From: Rossellomorea arthrocnemi
GTDB taxonomy: Bacteria > Bacillota > Bacilli > Bacillales > Bacillaceae_B
Length of the DNA: 64,000 nucleotides
Direction: 5' to 3'
Assembly (NCBI RefSeq): GCF_904424705.1
Contig: NZ_CAJGBF010000009.1
Span: forward strand, 114,252-178,251
Part shown: positions 9,346 to 17,389 of the stretch, piece after piece
Numbering within the stretch: position 1 is the first letter of the stretch
Layout of the letters: each line of letters starts with the position of its first letter
The notes under the pieces: model-generated
The model's database searches: none
What the model saw: only the letters and a program-made list of their open reading frames with translations
What the model was told of the DNA's origin: nothing
Program-made: the position numbers and the translations under genes

Positions 9346-10851
9346 TTATAAAAGAGGAGACATTAATCGGGAAGTGGATTCTAAGATCCTATATCCAAGA
9401 TGTCTCTTTTGGAATTCTTCAAACTGTAATTCTTCCGATTCCTCTAAATCATGCAGATATTCCTTTACAATGGAGGCTGTACTCTCTGTTTTGTACAAAA
9501 ATGCATTGACTTCAAAATTCAAATGGAAACTTCTCATATCCATATTCGATGTTCCAATCGAAGCCATTTCCTCATCGACTATCACAATTTTACTGTGCAT
9601 GAATCCCTTTTGATACTCAAAAATACGGGCACCGGCTTCAAGAAGATCCGGAAAATATGACCGGGATGCATGGAATACAATTCGTTTATCCGGTTTATGA
9701 GGAACCAACAATCTTACATCGACACCACTTAAAGCCGCAATCTTGAGGGCTGAGAAAATGTCTTCATCTGGAACGAAATAAGGAGAAGCCACCCACACAC
9801 TCTTTCTCGCCGAAGTGATCATTGAAAAGAAAATATTCTTTAATACGCTTAATTCGTTATCTGGTCCCCCAGCGATCATCTGAACTCCGCCATCGTTGGC
9901 ATTTTCAAGTGGGTCAGGACTTAAATAACCAGGAGTCAGGAAGTCATCGTTCGTCATATAATACCAGTCTTGAAGAAAGATCAACTGCAAGGTACGCACT
10001 GCCTCTCCCCTGACAAATAGATGCGTGTCCCTCCAAAAGCCGAAATGCGGATTCCTGCCTAAATATTCATCACCGATATTCAATCCCCCCACAAAACCGA
10101 CACTTCCATCGATGACAATGATCTTTCGATGATTTCGAAAATTGAACTTGTTATTCAAAACGGGAATTTTCACAGGTCCGAACGCCACCACTTCAATTCC
10201 TGCATCTTTTAGTTCAGTAATATATTTCTTTGATAATTGCCAGGCACCAACGGCATCATAAAGAAAGCGGATTTTTACTCCATGATTGGCTCGTTCAATG
10301 AGAATATCCTTAATTTGATTTCCTATATCATCATGACGCACTATATAATATTCCATGTGAATATGATGCTTGGCCGTCTTCAACCACTTTAAAATTTCAC
10401 CAAAAGTCTCGGTACCATTGGTAAGCAATTTCGTTTCACTCGAAAAAGAAATGGCACTATTCCCAATTCTCTGTGCCAGCTGAAAATGTTTCTCCTGAAA
10501 TAAACCAAACATATCAGCATTTATTTCCTTTGGGCCCGGCTCAAATTTATTATACGTTTCCTGATCCAATATGTACTTCTTCTTATACATCTTTTCTTTT
10601 CGATAATTTCGTCCAAATAATAAATAAAATATGAATCCCAAAAACGGAAAAGCCCCTAATACGACCAGCCATGTCAACGTTTGGGTAGGATGACGATTTT
10701 CAAAGAAAATAAGAAATCCAATAACAATGACCGAGAATGTAAAGACAATACTAAAATATTTCACCATCCCGGAAAGAAACTGATCAAAATAGAAAATATA
10801 ACTTAACACGAGTACTGCGATAAATAAAAGGACCCTTACTGTATTTTTCAT
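9346..10851 (-). CDS. cls: Cardiolipin synthase
   Basis: A membrane-bound phospholipase D-family enzyme of 501 residues that condenses phosphatidylglycerol into cardiolipin. Two N-terminal membrane helices (residues about 5-60) precede two HxK(x)4D motifs: HRKIIVIDGSVGFVGG near the middle and HSKIVIVDEEMASIG toward the C-terminus. The start at ATG 10851 has GGAAGGTG 8 bases upstream. It lies between mecA and coiA on the same strand, with its own terminator. Confidence 0.93.
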   Translation of the reverse strand: MKNTVRVLLFIAVLVLSYIFYFDQFLSGMVKYFSIVFTFSVIVIGFLIFFENRHPTQTLTWLVVLGAFPFLGFIFYLLFGRNYRKEKMYKKKYILDQETYNKFEPGPKEINADMFGLFQEKHFQLAQRIGNSAISFSSETKLLTNGTETFGEILKWLKTAKHHIHMEYYIVRHDDIGNQIKDILIERANHGVKIRFLYDAVGAWQLSKKYITELKDAGIEVVAFGPVKIPVLNNKFNFRNHRKIIVIDGSVGFVGGLNIGDEYLGRNPHFGFWRDTHLFVRGEAVRTLQLIFLQDWYYMTNDDFLTPGYLSPDPLENANDGGVQMIAGGPDNELSVLKNIFFSMITSARKSVWVASPYFVPDEDIFSALKIAALSGVDVRLLVPHKPDKRIVFHASRSYFPDLLEAGARIFEYQKGFMHSKIVIVDEEMASIGTSNMDMRSFHLNFEVNAFLYKTESTASIVKEYLHDLEESEELQFEEFQKRHLGYRILESTSRLMSPLL

Positions 10852-10932
10852 ACGTTTAACACCTTCCACCGGCTTAATCAATGACTGGTCTTCGAGAGAA
10901 TATCTCCCTTAGAACAAAAGAGTGAGGAAATA

Positions 10933-10965
10933 TAAAAATACCGATTTCTAAATGAAACCGGTATT
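10933..10965 (-). terminator. Intrinsic terminator after mecA
   Basis: On the minus strand AATACCGGTTTC pairs with GAAATCGGTATT (one mismatch) around a 5-base loop, followed by TTTTATA. Confidence 0.75.
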
Positions 10966-10970
10966 GATCC

Positions 10971-11642
10971 TTACGAAAAATGTTCACTCAATGTCTTGAA
11001 GATATTTTCATGGATGACCACTTTCCCATACTCTTCAAGACGATGAACGGTCATGCGTGACTCATCAGCGTATTCAAGCAGTATACTTAGCGTATTGTCG
11101 ATATCTTCTTCTGAAAAGTGCTCTTCTGAAAATTTAACGTAAATATAATATCTATCTTCGAATGCAAGCAGCTTTGTCTCTAAATGTTCCAAAGGCATAT
11201 CTTTCAAACGATGGGATAGAGAAATCGCATCTTCAAAATCATTGAATTTCAACGTGAAATCCAACACCACTTCCGCTTCCCCGTCTTGATCCTGTTTGAT
11301 CTGGAAGTGCTGATCCAAAAGCTCCTCTATACGTTCATCGACAGGAAGTTCCTTTAGCTTATCCTCTGGAATAGGAAGCTCAAATCGTTGACCATCCTTT
11401 GAAACCTGAGCTCGTGTAACAAGTACCTCAAGCCCTTTATCTAACGCCTGAACTTGAATCCAAAGCGGTCCTTCAATTCCGAAATCTTCTTCCTGATGAA
11501 CTTCATCCATCATTTCCCAGAAGAGTTCTTCGCTTCTTTCGCGATTATACCAGATTTCCTCGCGGTCAAAGCCGCGATCTTCTATATCCCCATAAGAAAT
11601 ATAGAACTTGACGGTATTTTCGTTTATGCGTTCGATTTCCAA
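10971..11642 (-). CDS. mecA: Adaptor protein MecA
   Basis: A 223-residue acidic protein with the MecA family layout. An N-terminal substrate-binding part begins MEIERINENTVKFYISYGD, an acidic linker follows, and a C-terminal ClpC-binding domain contains LKFNDFEDAISLSHRL and FEDRYYIYVKF. MecA presents ComK and other proteins to ClpCP and so limits competence. It lies between spx and cls on the same strand, as in B. subtilis apart from the cls insertion. Confidence 0.95.
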   Translation of the reverse strand: MEIERINENTVKFYISYGDIEDRGFDREEIWYNRERSEELFWEMMDEVHQEEDFGIEGPLWIQVQALDKGLEVLVTRAQVSKDGQRFELPIPEDKLKELPVDERIEELLDQHFQIKQDQDGEAEVVLDFTLKFNDFEDAISLSHRLKDMPLEHLETKLLAFEDRYYIYVKFSEEHFSEEDIDNTLSILLEYADESRMTVHRLEEYGKVVIHENIFKTLSEHFS

Positions 11643-11994
11643 TTAACACCTCTCCCTTCTTGCATGATGTTGGTGAAGGGACTACACCCTCTGAGCATAA
11701 ATGCTCTATTGCTGGTGAAGATAGAAGATACATGTAGGTTAGTTTGTACCTTGTACTTCTATTTTATGATATAACCGCAGAAAATGGAATTAAACTAACA
11801 CCCATTTTTGTCTCACAAATCCCATTAGGTGTTTTTGACATTTTAGCGAATATTTGCAGAAAATTCAAGTGATAATACTTAATCTAATAATAAAAGGGGT
11901 TGACCCGAAAGGATACGCAACGTTCCTTAAAGGGTCAGCCCCTTTTACTTATATATTCCTAAGCATCAAAAATGCTCGAGAATGCATTGATTTT
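11643..11994. other. mecA leader and spx terminator region
   Basis: A 352-bp stretch without a supported gene. It holds the spx terminator (11892-11946) and the mecA upstream region. The latter contains a 14-nt palindrome GAGCATAAATGCTC (11694-11707) about 50 bp before the mecA start and a possible GGTG...CACC stem next to it. I could not settle on a clear mecA promoter. Confidence 0.5.
11892..11946 (-). terminator. Extended terminator hairpin after spx
   Basis: Arms 11892-11906 and 11932-11946 pair almost perfectly (AAAAGGGGTTGACCC with GGGTCAGCCCCTTTT). An inner AAGGA/TCCTT helix extends it. The minus-strand reading ends in CCCCTTTTATT. Confidence 0.8.
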
Positions 11995-12390
11995 TTAGTT
12001 TACCATTCTCTGTGCTTCAAGAAGTTGGAATGTACGAACCTTTCTTGGAAGGAATCGTCTGATTTCATCCTCATTATACCCTACCTGCAGACGCTTTTCA
12101 TCAAGAATGATTGGACGTCTTAGAAGACCCGGGTTTTTTTGAATCAGTTCGAACAACTCTTGCAGTGGTAAAGTTTCTAAGTCCACATTAAGCTTTTGGA
12201 ATGTTTTAGAACGGGTCGAGATGATTTCATCTGTTCCATCCTCAGTCATACGAAGGATTTCTTTAATTTCATCAATGCTTAATGGCTCGGAAAATACGTT
12301 ACGTTCTGTATATGGAATCTCATGCTCTTCTAACCAAGCTTTTGCCTTACGACAAGATGTACAACTAGGTGAAGTGAATAATGTAACCAC
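11995..12390 (-). CDS. spx: Transcriptional regulator Spx
   Basis: A 131-residue ArsC-family protein that binds the RNA polymerase alpha C-terminal domain and redirects transcription under disulfide stress. The redox switch C10-x-x-C13 ([11 protein letters not shown]) is intact. The start is GTG 12390, since an in-frame stop lies three codons upstream; GGGAG is 12 bases before it. Spx is degraded by ClpXP with SpxH, which is encoded in this window. It lies downstream of the yjbC acetyltransferase gene, as in the B. subtilis yjbC-spx operon, but here with a 431-bp spacer. Confidence 0.96.
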   Translation of the reverse strand: MVTLFTSPSCTSCRKAKAWLEEHEIPYTERNVFSEPLSIDEIKEILRMTEDGTDEIISTRSKTFQKLNVDLETLPLQELFELIQKNPGLLRRPIILDEKRLQVGYNEDEIRRFLPRKVRTFQLLEAQRMVN

Positions 12391-12435
12391 GAATCATTCA
12401 CACTCCCTTAAGGATTTTTTATAATATAGAGTATT

Positions 12436-12476
12436 TTATTTAAACATTTACTGTTATTTAAAATTAGTTTAAATAA
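12436..12476 (-). promoter_or_regulatory. Inverted repeat in the spx 5' leader
   Basis: Arms TTATTTAAAC (12436-12445) and GTTTAAATAA (12467-12476) are perfectly complementary, 21 bases apart. They lie about 45 bp upstream of the GTG and downstream of the predicted promoter, so they could fold in the mRNA or bind a regulator. Confidence 0.45.
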
Positions 12477-12492
12477 GAAATCTCTATTATGT

Positions 12493-12521
12493 ATTATACA
12501 TGAATTACTGTCCCTTGAACA
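12493..12521 (-). promoter_or_regulatory. Putative sigma-A promoter of spx
   Basis: Minus-strand TGTTCA (12516-12521) and TATAAT (12493-12498) with a 17-bp spacer, about 100 bp before the spx start. The -10 is perfect and the -35 is weak. Confidence 0.55.
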
Positions 12522-12642
12522 TAGTTTTAACTAATTTGTCAAATTTCCTATACATAGGTTTAACATAGTTATAAAAACTGATTCTATTATGGGTATACCC
12601 GGTACAACTTGTGCCTAAACATGACATATTACATTTTCATTT

Positions 12643-12810
12643 AGAAAACCTTATTGCGAATAGACAATAAGGTTTTCTTAGCTTTAGGCAGGTTTCATCA
12701 CCTTTGTGACTATTCATCGTAAAGCTTGTTTTTCCCCGGGGGGTGATTTGAGACTGCCCTGCCTTTAGAGTCTCACCTGACTAGCCTCCGGGGGACGAGA
12801 ATCAAAACCG
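12643..12810. ncRNA. Candidate structured RNA between yjbC and spx
   Basis: A GC-rich island in an AT-rich spacer. Features are a 14-bp perfect hairpin at 12643-12678 (AGAAAACCTTATTG and its complement), arms TGAGACT/AGTCTCA (around 12749-12777), a flanking helix between CCCCGGGGGG and CCTCCGGGGG, and a long-range match between CTTTAGGCAGG (about 12680) and CCTGCCTTTAG (about 12760). I do not recognise a known riboswitch or sRNA family. Strand is uncertain: it could be the yjbC 3' region, an spx leader element or an independent RNA. Confidence 0.4.
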
Positions 12811-12821
12811 ACTATTCGTTT

Positions 12822-13394
12822 CTAGAGATCTTTTAATACATCTCCATCACGTTCTTCATCTAACTTTAATACCTCTTCCACAGGTTGATAAGAGGCACCA
12901 TAAAATTTTTGATCATTATAGGTATGAATCAACTCATACGTTTTTTTCATGGAATCGAAGATAAGGTCTTCCGATTCATGATGGGGAGCCCAATAAAGGA
13001 TTTCCATTTCATTTATTTCGTTTGTGGCAAGTGAACGGCGGGCATATCCGATACTGACAGCATGTTCGAAACCTTCACGCTTATAAAACTTTAAACGCTT
13101 TTCAGTATCACTGTCATCATAGTCTACGGGCTCTACTTCCAGAATTATCGCCTTCTTCTTTTCCTTTAACTGATCAAGTAATTTATGACCCAGGCCTTGT
13201 CCCCGGGCATCCTTTGAGACAAAGAGATAATCGATGAAGATAAAGTCTTCAAGTTCGGCATACATAAGCACATGATGAGGGCCCTCATCTTTGTGATAGA
13301 TGTCGCTTCTTTCTTTTAGCAGTGATTCAAGATGTTCTTTTGATTTCATTTCCTCTACAGGGAAATATTGATTTAATTTTTCATACCAGTGCAT
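12822..13394 (-). CDS. yjbC: GNAT-family N-acetyltransferase (YjbC-like)
   Basis: A 190-residue protein with the GNAT acetyl-CoA-binding signature SKDARGQGLGHKLLDQL and following strands (KKAIILEVEPVDYDDSDTEKRLKFYKREGF). The substrate is unknown. Its position upstream of spx and its length match YjbC of B. subtilis. AAGGAG precedes the ATG by 7 bases. It is separated from spx by a long spacer holding a separate spx promoter and a structured segment. Confidence 0.88.
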   Translation of the reverse strand: MHWYEKLNQYFPVEEMKSKEHLESLLKERSDIYHKDEGPHHVLMYAELEDFIFIDYLFVSKDARGQGLGHKLLDQLKEKKKAIILEVEPVDYDDSDTEKRLKFYKREGFEHAVSIGYARRSLATNEINEMEILYWAPHHESEDLIFDSMKKTYELIHTYNDQKFYGASYQPVEEVLKLDEERDGDVLKDL

Positions 13395-13648
13395 GGATCT
13401 ACTCCTTCAAGTGAATTTTTAAATGACTTTGACTAACGGGATACCATTATGATTCTCAGAAAAAATAGGTTTATGTTAGATGTTAGTCTTATCCGTGGGA
13501 TAATAATACGGAATCACAGGCTGAACTGCCCATGAAGGGGGTAGTGTGGTTGAAAGCGGTTAATCTTACCAATATATTTATCATAACAATATTTGAACAC
13601 TTTTTCAAATGCAACGCTATGTTTCAGCAGGTGACTACCCTTGAATTA

Positions 13649-13686
13649 AAAAGACTGACCTGCATGGTTACAGGTCAGTCTCTTTT
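13649..13686 (-). terminator. Intrinsic terminator after the DUF4015 gene
   Basis: Minus strand AAGAGACTGACCTG and CAGGTCAGTCTT form a stem with an 8-base loop, ending in CTTTTTAATT. It lies 1 bp past the stop codon. Confidence 0.9.
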
Positions 13687-13687
13687 A

Positions 13688-14884
13688 TTAAGGAGTGTAG
13701 TCTACGCCTTCAGTGTATGAATTACCCGCGTCCCATAGAAGGAATTCATTGATTCCTTGATCATTTAACGCTTTGATCTGCGCCTCCACTTCAGCTTTCC
13801 CATAAGCTTTATAATTCCCGCTGCCCAACCAGGAAGCGGTGAAATCCTGGAGCCATGGTCTGGATATCGGCTTATTTTTCAGTTCGGCTATTTTAGCTTT
13901 TTCCACCTTGGAGTATTCAGTCACTAATTCATAAGGTTGTAAATCCGGTTTTGCTATCCCGAAGTAAGGAGTCCAATGACTTGGATAAATCATCGATGAG
14001 ATCACATCGACATTTTCAGATATCTTCGAGAAATTCTGGCCGATACCGGGTGCCTCTGGAAGTGTTGCCGTATACCCGAAAATATCAACTGACACTTTCA
14101 CACCATAAGGTTCGAGCTTTTGATGGGCATATTCCACGAAGTCAGTGACGGCATGCACACGTTTTTGTACATTATCGGAGTTTTCTTTTGCATATTCCCC
14201 ACCGTCATAAATAAGCTCATCATCCCGTTTCTCGAAACCTTCGGGGAAACGGACATAGTCAAACTGAATTTCCTGGAATCCCATTTTGGCAGCTTCTATG
14301 GCAATACCAACATTATAATCCCATACTTCTTTCAGGAATGGATTTACGAAGGAATCCCCTCCTCCATTTGACCAGACCTTATTTCCATCTTTAAAGGACA
14401 ATTCCGGTCTTTGGTTCGCCAGTACCGTATCCTTGAACACAACCACCCTGGCAATCGGATAAATTTTCTTTTCTTCCAACGTCTTTAACATCGCTTTAGG
14501 ATCTTTAATATATGGCTGTCCCACTTTAGCATATGGGGAAGACTCTTCCGGTTCATAAGTTACGTTCCCAACGTCATCTTTTATGTCAATGACCACCGCA
14601 TTTAGATCTGTATCATCCATCAATTTCGTGAGAGTATCAAATCGTGATCCGCCAGCAGAATGCGCAGTGACATATACTCCTCTAACGGCATCCGGATACT
14701 CAAAGCTCAGACCGGAATCATACACAAACCGTGGTACAGGGCTTGTTATCTCTTTTTTGCCCATTAAAAACGCTCTCTTCTCGTGGCTTTTAGCCGATCC
14801 TTCTTCAGCAGCGCTGGCTGATTGAAACGGCATGACGCACAGTGTGACTAAACATAAAGATGTCGCTACCTTATTCCATTTCAA
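13688..14884 (-). CDS. Secreted putative glycoside hydrolase (DUF4015 type)
   Basis: A 398-residue protein starting at TTG 14884 behind GAGGAGAGG. Residues 1-25 form a signal peptide ending in SASAA. The mature part looks like a TIM barrel of the DUF4015/putative glycosyl hydrolase family: VRGVYVTAHSAGG, AVVIDIKDDVGNVTYEP, ARVVVFKD, EIQFDYVRFPEGF and VSVDIFGYT with conserved acidic residues. The substrate is unknown, probably a cell-wall or exopolysaccharide. It stands alone between the opp element and yjbC, where B. subtilis has yjbB. Confidence 0.85.
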   Translation of the reverse strand: MKWNKVATSLCLVTLCVMPFQSASAAEEGSAKSHEKRAFLMGKKEITSPVPRFVYDSGLSFEYPDAVRGVYVTAHSAGGSRFDTLTKLMDDTDLNAVVIDIKDDVGNVTYEPEESSPYAKVGQPYIKDPKAMLKTLEEKKIYPIARVVVFKDTVLANQRPELSFKDGNKVWSNGGGDSFVNPFLKEVWDYNVGIAIEAAKMGFQEIQFDYVRFPEGFEKRDDELIYDGGEYAKENSDNVQKRVHAVTDFVEYAHQKLEPYGVKVSVDIFGYTATLPEAPGIGQNFSKISENVDVISSMIYPSHWTPYFGIAKPDLQPYELVTEYSKVEKAKIAELKNKPISRPWLQDFTASWLGSGNYKAYGKAEVEAQIKALNDQGINEFLLWDAGNSYTEGVDYTP

Positions 14885-15064
14885 AATGAACCTCTCCTCT
14901 ATTAAATAAGCTTTCTTGTAAAATATGTAACTCCATATTCTATTCTAACAAGGAAATTACTTGAAAGAAAAGGGTTAATCCACCTAGTCTGTCGAAATTT
15001 CCAAGGAAATGAATATTCTTCAATATATACTATGATATTCATACAATAAAAGAATATATCAATG

Positions 15065-15355
15065 AAAGAGGCCGGGACATAACTAAATCGTTCTAATCTA
15101 AAAACGAACGATTCATATTAAATAGTCTTTAGATTCACTTGTTACACCGCTGCCCGAATCTGTGCAAGACTTCTCTTTCCTCGGGCGGAAGACGAGCCTC
15201 TTCCTGTCCTCAAGATGTCCAGCTAGAAACAGCAATACAATATGTATGCTTTATTAAAAATAATAAAAATCCGAACGATTTCGATTTTCCTAAAAGAATT
15301 TCGAATGATCGTTCGGATTTTCCTTGGACTAAAACACTTTTGTCTCAGCCTTTTT
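15065..15355. repeat. Inverted-repeat-bounded intergenic element
   Basis: About 290 bp with related, inverted ends: GAGGCCGGGACATAACTAAA on the left and, on the other strand, AAAAGGCTGAGACAAAAGTG on the right. Each end carries an inner hairpin: AATCGTTC/GAACGATT (15086-15113), and AAAATCCGAACGAT (15266-15279) with its exact complement (15308-15321). The core (15139-15235) is GC-richer and holds no gene. This resembles the non-coding repeats scattered between genes in Bacillus and related genomes. It starts about 180 bp upstream of the DUF4015 start codon and ends 11 bp past the oppF stop. Confidence 0.55.
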
Positions 15356-15365
15356 GTTATTGTCT

Positions 15366-16301
15366 TTAATTTTTGTATGATGCTTTATATTGCGCAAATT
15401 CCTTCTCAGAACAATATACGAAATGACCAGGAACCACTTCGCGCATTTCAAGGGTATCATCCTCTGTATAGTTATGAACAGACGGATTATACTCTTTTCT
15501 TCTGCGAGTGCGCTCATACTCGGGATCCGGTAACGGAATCGCTGATAGAAGCGATTGAGTATATGGATGAAGCGGGTTTTTGTATAGTGCATCACTTGTC
15601 GTTAATTCTACGAGTTTCCCATAATACATCACGCCTATGCGGTCACTGATATATTTAACCATAGAAAGGTCATGGGCGATGAATAAGTAAGTTAATCCTT
15701 TTTCCTTCTGAAGTTCCTGCATCAGATTAACTACCTGTGCTTGAATCGAAACGTCCAGGGCAGAAATCGGCTCATCGGCAATGATGAAATCAGGATCCAC
15801 TGCCAAGGCACGGGCAATCCCGATACGCTGACGCTGTCCACCGGAGAATTCATGTGGATAGCGGCCGGCATGTTCTTTATTTAGTCCCACTGTTTCAAGA
15901 AGTTCGTGGACTTTTTTCAAACGCTCTTCCTTAGAAGTAGCTAATCCGTGAATGTCAATTCCTTCAGCAATGATATCTGCTACCTTCATCCTTGGATTAA
16001 GGCTTGCGTAGGGATCCTGGAAAATCATTTGCATTTTACGGTTGAATTTCTTTAATTGCGAGCGTGATTTTTTACCATGAACATCCTCACCGTTAAAGAG
16101 AACCTGACCGTCTGTCGCATCATATAAACGAATAATTGTACGGCCAGTCGTTGATTTCCCACAACCTGATTCTCCTACGAGCCCAAGTGTTTCCCCTTTA
16201 TAAATATCAAAACTGATATCATCTACCGCTTTAACCATATTCGGTTTTCCAGGGTTGAAGTACTGTTTTAAATTCTTAATTTCTAATAATTTTTCAGCCA
16301 T
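15366..16301 (-). CDS. oppF: Oligopeptide ABC transporter ATP-binding protein OppF
   Basis: A 311-residue ABC ATPase with Walker A GESGCGKSTTGR, signature SGGQRQRIGIARAL and Walker B DFIIADEPISALD, plus the C-terminal peptide-transporter extension (LHPYTQSLLSAIP). With OppD it powers import of oligopeptides through OppBC. Its ATG overlaps the oppD stop by one base. It is the last gene of oppABCDF. Confidence 0.96.
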   Translation of the reverse strand: MAEKLLEIKNLKQYFNPGKPNMVKAVDDISFDIYKGETLGLVGESGCGKSTTGRTIIRLYDATDGQVLFNGEDVHGKKSRSQLKKFNRKMQMIFQDPYASLNPRMKVADIIAEGIDIHGLATSKEERLKKVHELLETVGLNKEHAGRYPHEFSGGQRQRIGIARALAVDPDFIIADEPISALDVSIQAQVVNLMQELQKEKGLTYLFIAHDLSMVKYISDRIGVMYYGKLVELTTSDALYKNPLHPYTQSLLSAIPLPDPEYERTRRRKEYNPSVHNYTEDDTLEMREVVPGHFVYCSEKEFAQYKASYKN

Positions 16302-17371
16302 TATGAACGAACCCCCTCAACAAGTACCGGCTCTTGATAGTTTGACGGCATTTGTCTTTGTCTAACTTTAACCGCTTCTGGAGGCTCAACCTGAGGAGCA
16401 CTCGGATGCAATAACCAGGACTTAACATAGTGAGTGTCTGACACCTGATAATATGGCGGCTCTTGTTCGAAATCCACCTTCAATGCATATTCACTTCGCA
16501 AAGCGAAGGCATCTCCCTTTGGCGGATTCAATAAATCAGGAGGTGTACCCGGAATCGCAACTAACTCCTGTTCACCTTCTGTATCGGTTGTAGGCATAGA
16601 ACCGATCAATCCCCAAGTATACGGGTGACGGGGATCGTAGAATATTTCATCTACCGTTCCCGTTTCAACAATTTGACCACCATACATAACCGCGACACGA
16701 TCTGCAACATTGGCAACTACGCCAAGGTCATGAGTGATGAAAATGATGGAAGTATCGATTTTATTTTGAAGATCCTTCATCAGTTCAAGAATCTGCGCCT
16801 GAATCGTAACATCCAATGCGGTTGTCGGTTCATCGGCAATAAGAATCTTAGGATTACATGCCAAAGCAATCGCGATGACGACACGCTGACGTTGCCCACC
16901 TGAGAATTGGTGAGGGTATTGTTTAAAACGTGTTTCAGGGCTAGGAAGTCCTACCAGCTTAAGTAATTCAATGGCACGTTTCTTTGCATCATTCTTATTC
17001 ATATTTTGATGTTTCACGAGTGGTTCCATAATTTGCTTACCAATTGTCATCGTTGGGTTCAAAGACGTCATAGGATCCTGAAAGATCATCGAGATATCTT
17101 TCCCACGGATCTTTTGCATATCCTTTTCTGGAAGCTTTGCCAAATCTTTTCCTTCAAAAAGGATTTCTCCACCTTTAATGAATCCTGGCGGGTTTGGAAT
17201 AAGTCTCATTAGAGCTTTCGTTGTAACCGATTTACCAGAACCGGATTCTCCAACGATCGCTAATGTTTCACCTTTATCTAAATGGAAATCTACACCGCGG
17301 ACAGCCTGAACTTCTCCTCCATGCGTATTGAAGGAGACGTGTAGATCTTTCACTTCTAGTATTTTCGACAT
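16301..17371 (-). CDS. oppD: Oligopeptide ABC transporter ATP-binding protein OppD
   Basis: A 356-residue ABC ATPase with Walker A GESGSGKSVTTK, signature SGGQRQRVVIAIAL and Walker B KILIADEPTTALD, followed by the oligopeptide-transporter C-terminal region with GTPPDLLNPPKGDAFA. It partners OppF. An 18-bp gap separates it from oppC and it abuts oppF. The C-terminus has a Pro/Gln-rich tail. Confidence 0.96.
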   Translation of the reverse strand: MSKILEVKDLHVSFNTHGGEVQAVRGVDFHLDKGETLAIVGESGSGKSVTTKALMRLIPNPPGFIKGGEILFEGKDLAKLPEKDMQKIRGKDISMIFQDPMTSLNPTMTIGKQIMEPLVKHQNMNKNDAKKRAIELLKLVGLPSPETRFKQYPHQFSGGQRQRVVIAIALACNPKILIADEPTTALDVTIQAQILELMKDLQNKIDTSIIFITHDLGVVANVADRVAVMYGGQIVETGTVDEIFYDPRHPYTWGLIGSMPTTDTEGEQELVAIPGTPPDLLNPPKGDAFALRSEYALKVDFEQEPPYYQVSDTHYVKSWLLHPSAPQVEPPEAVKVRQRQMPSNYQEPVLVEGVRS

Positions 17372-17389
17372 AATAATATCTCCCTTCGA

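Noticed and set aside
12720..12810. Known riboswitch (guanidine, M-box, lysine, FMN types)
   Set aside because: None of the family core motifs that I know was found in this GC-rich island.
15242..15649. 135-codon frame across the repeat and oppF end
   Set aside because: Overlaps oppF antisense and an intergenic repeat; no ribosome site.
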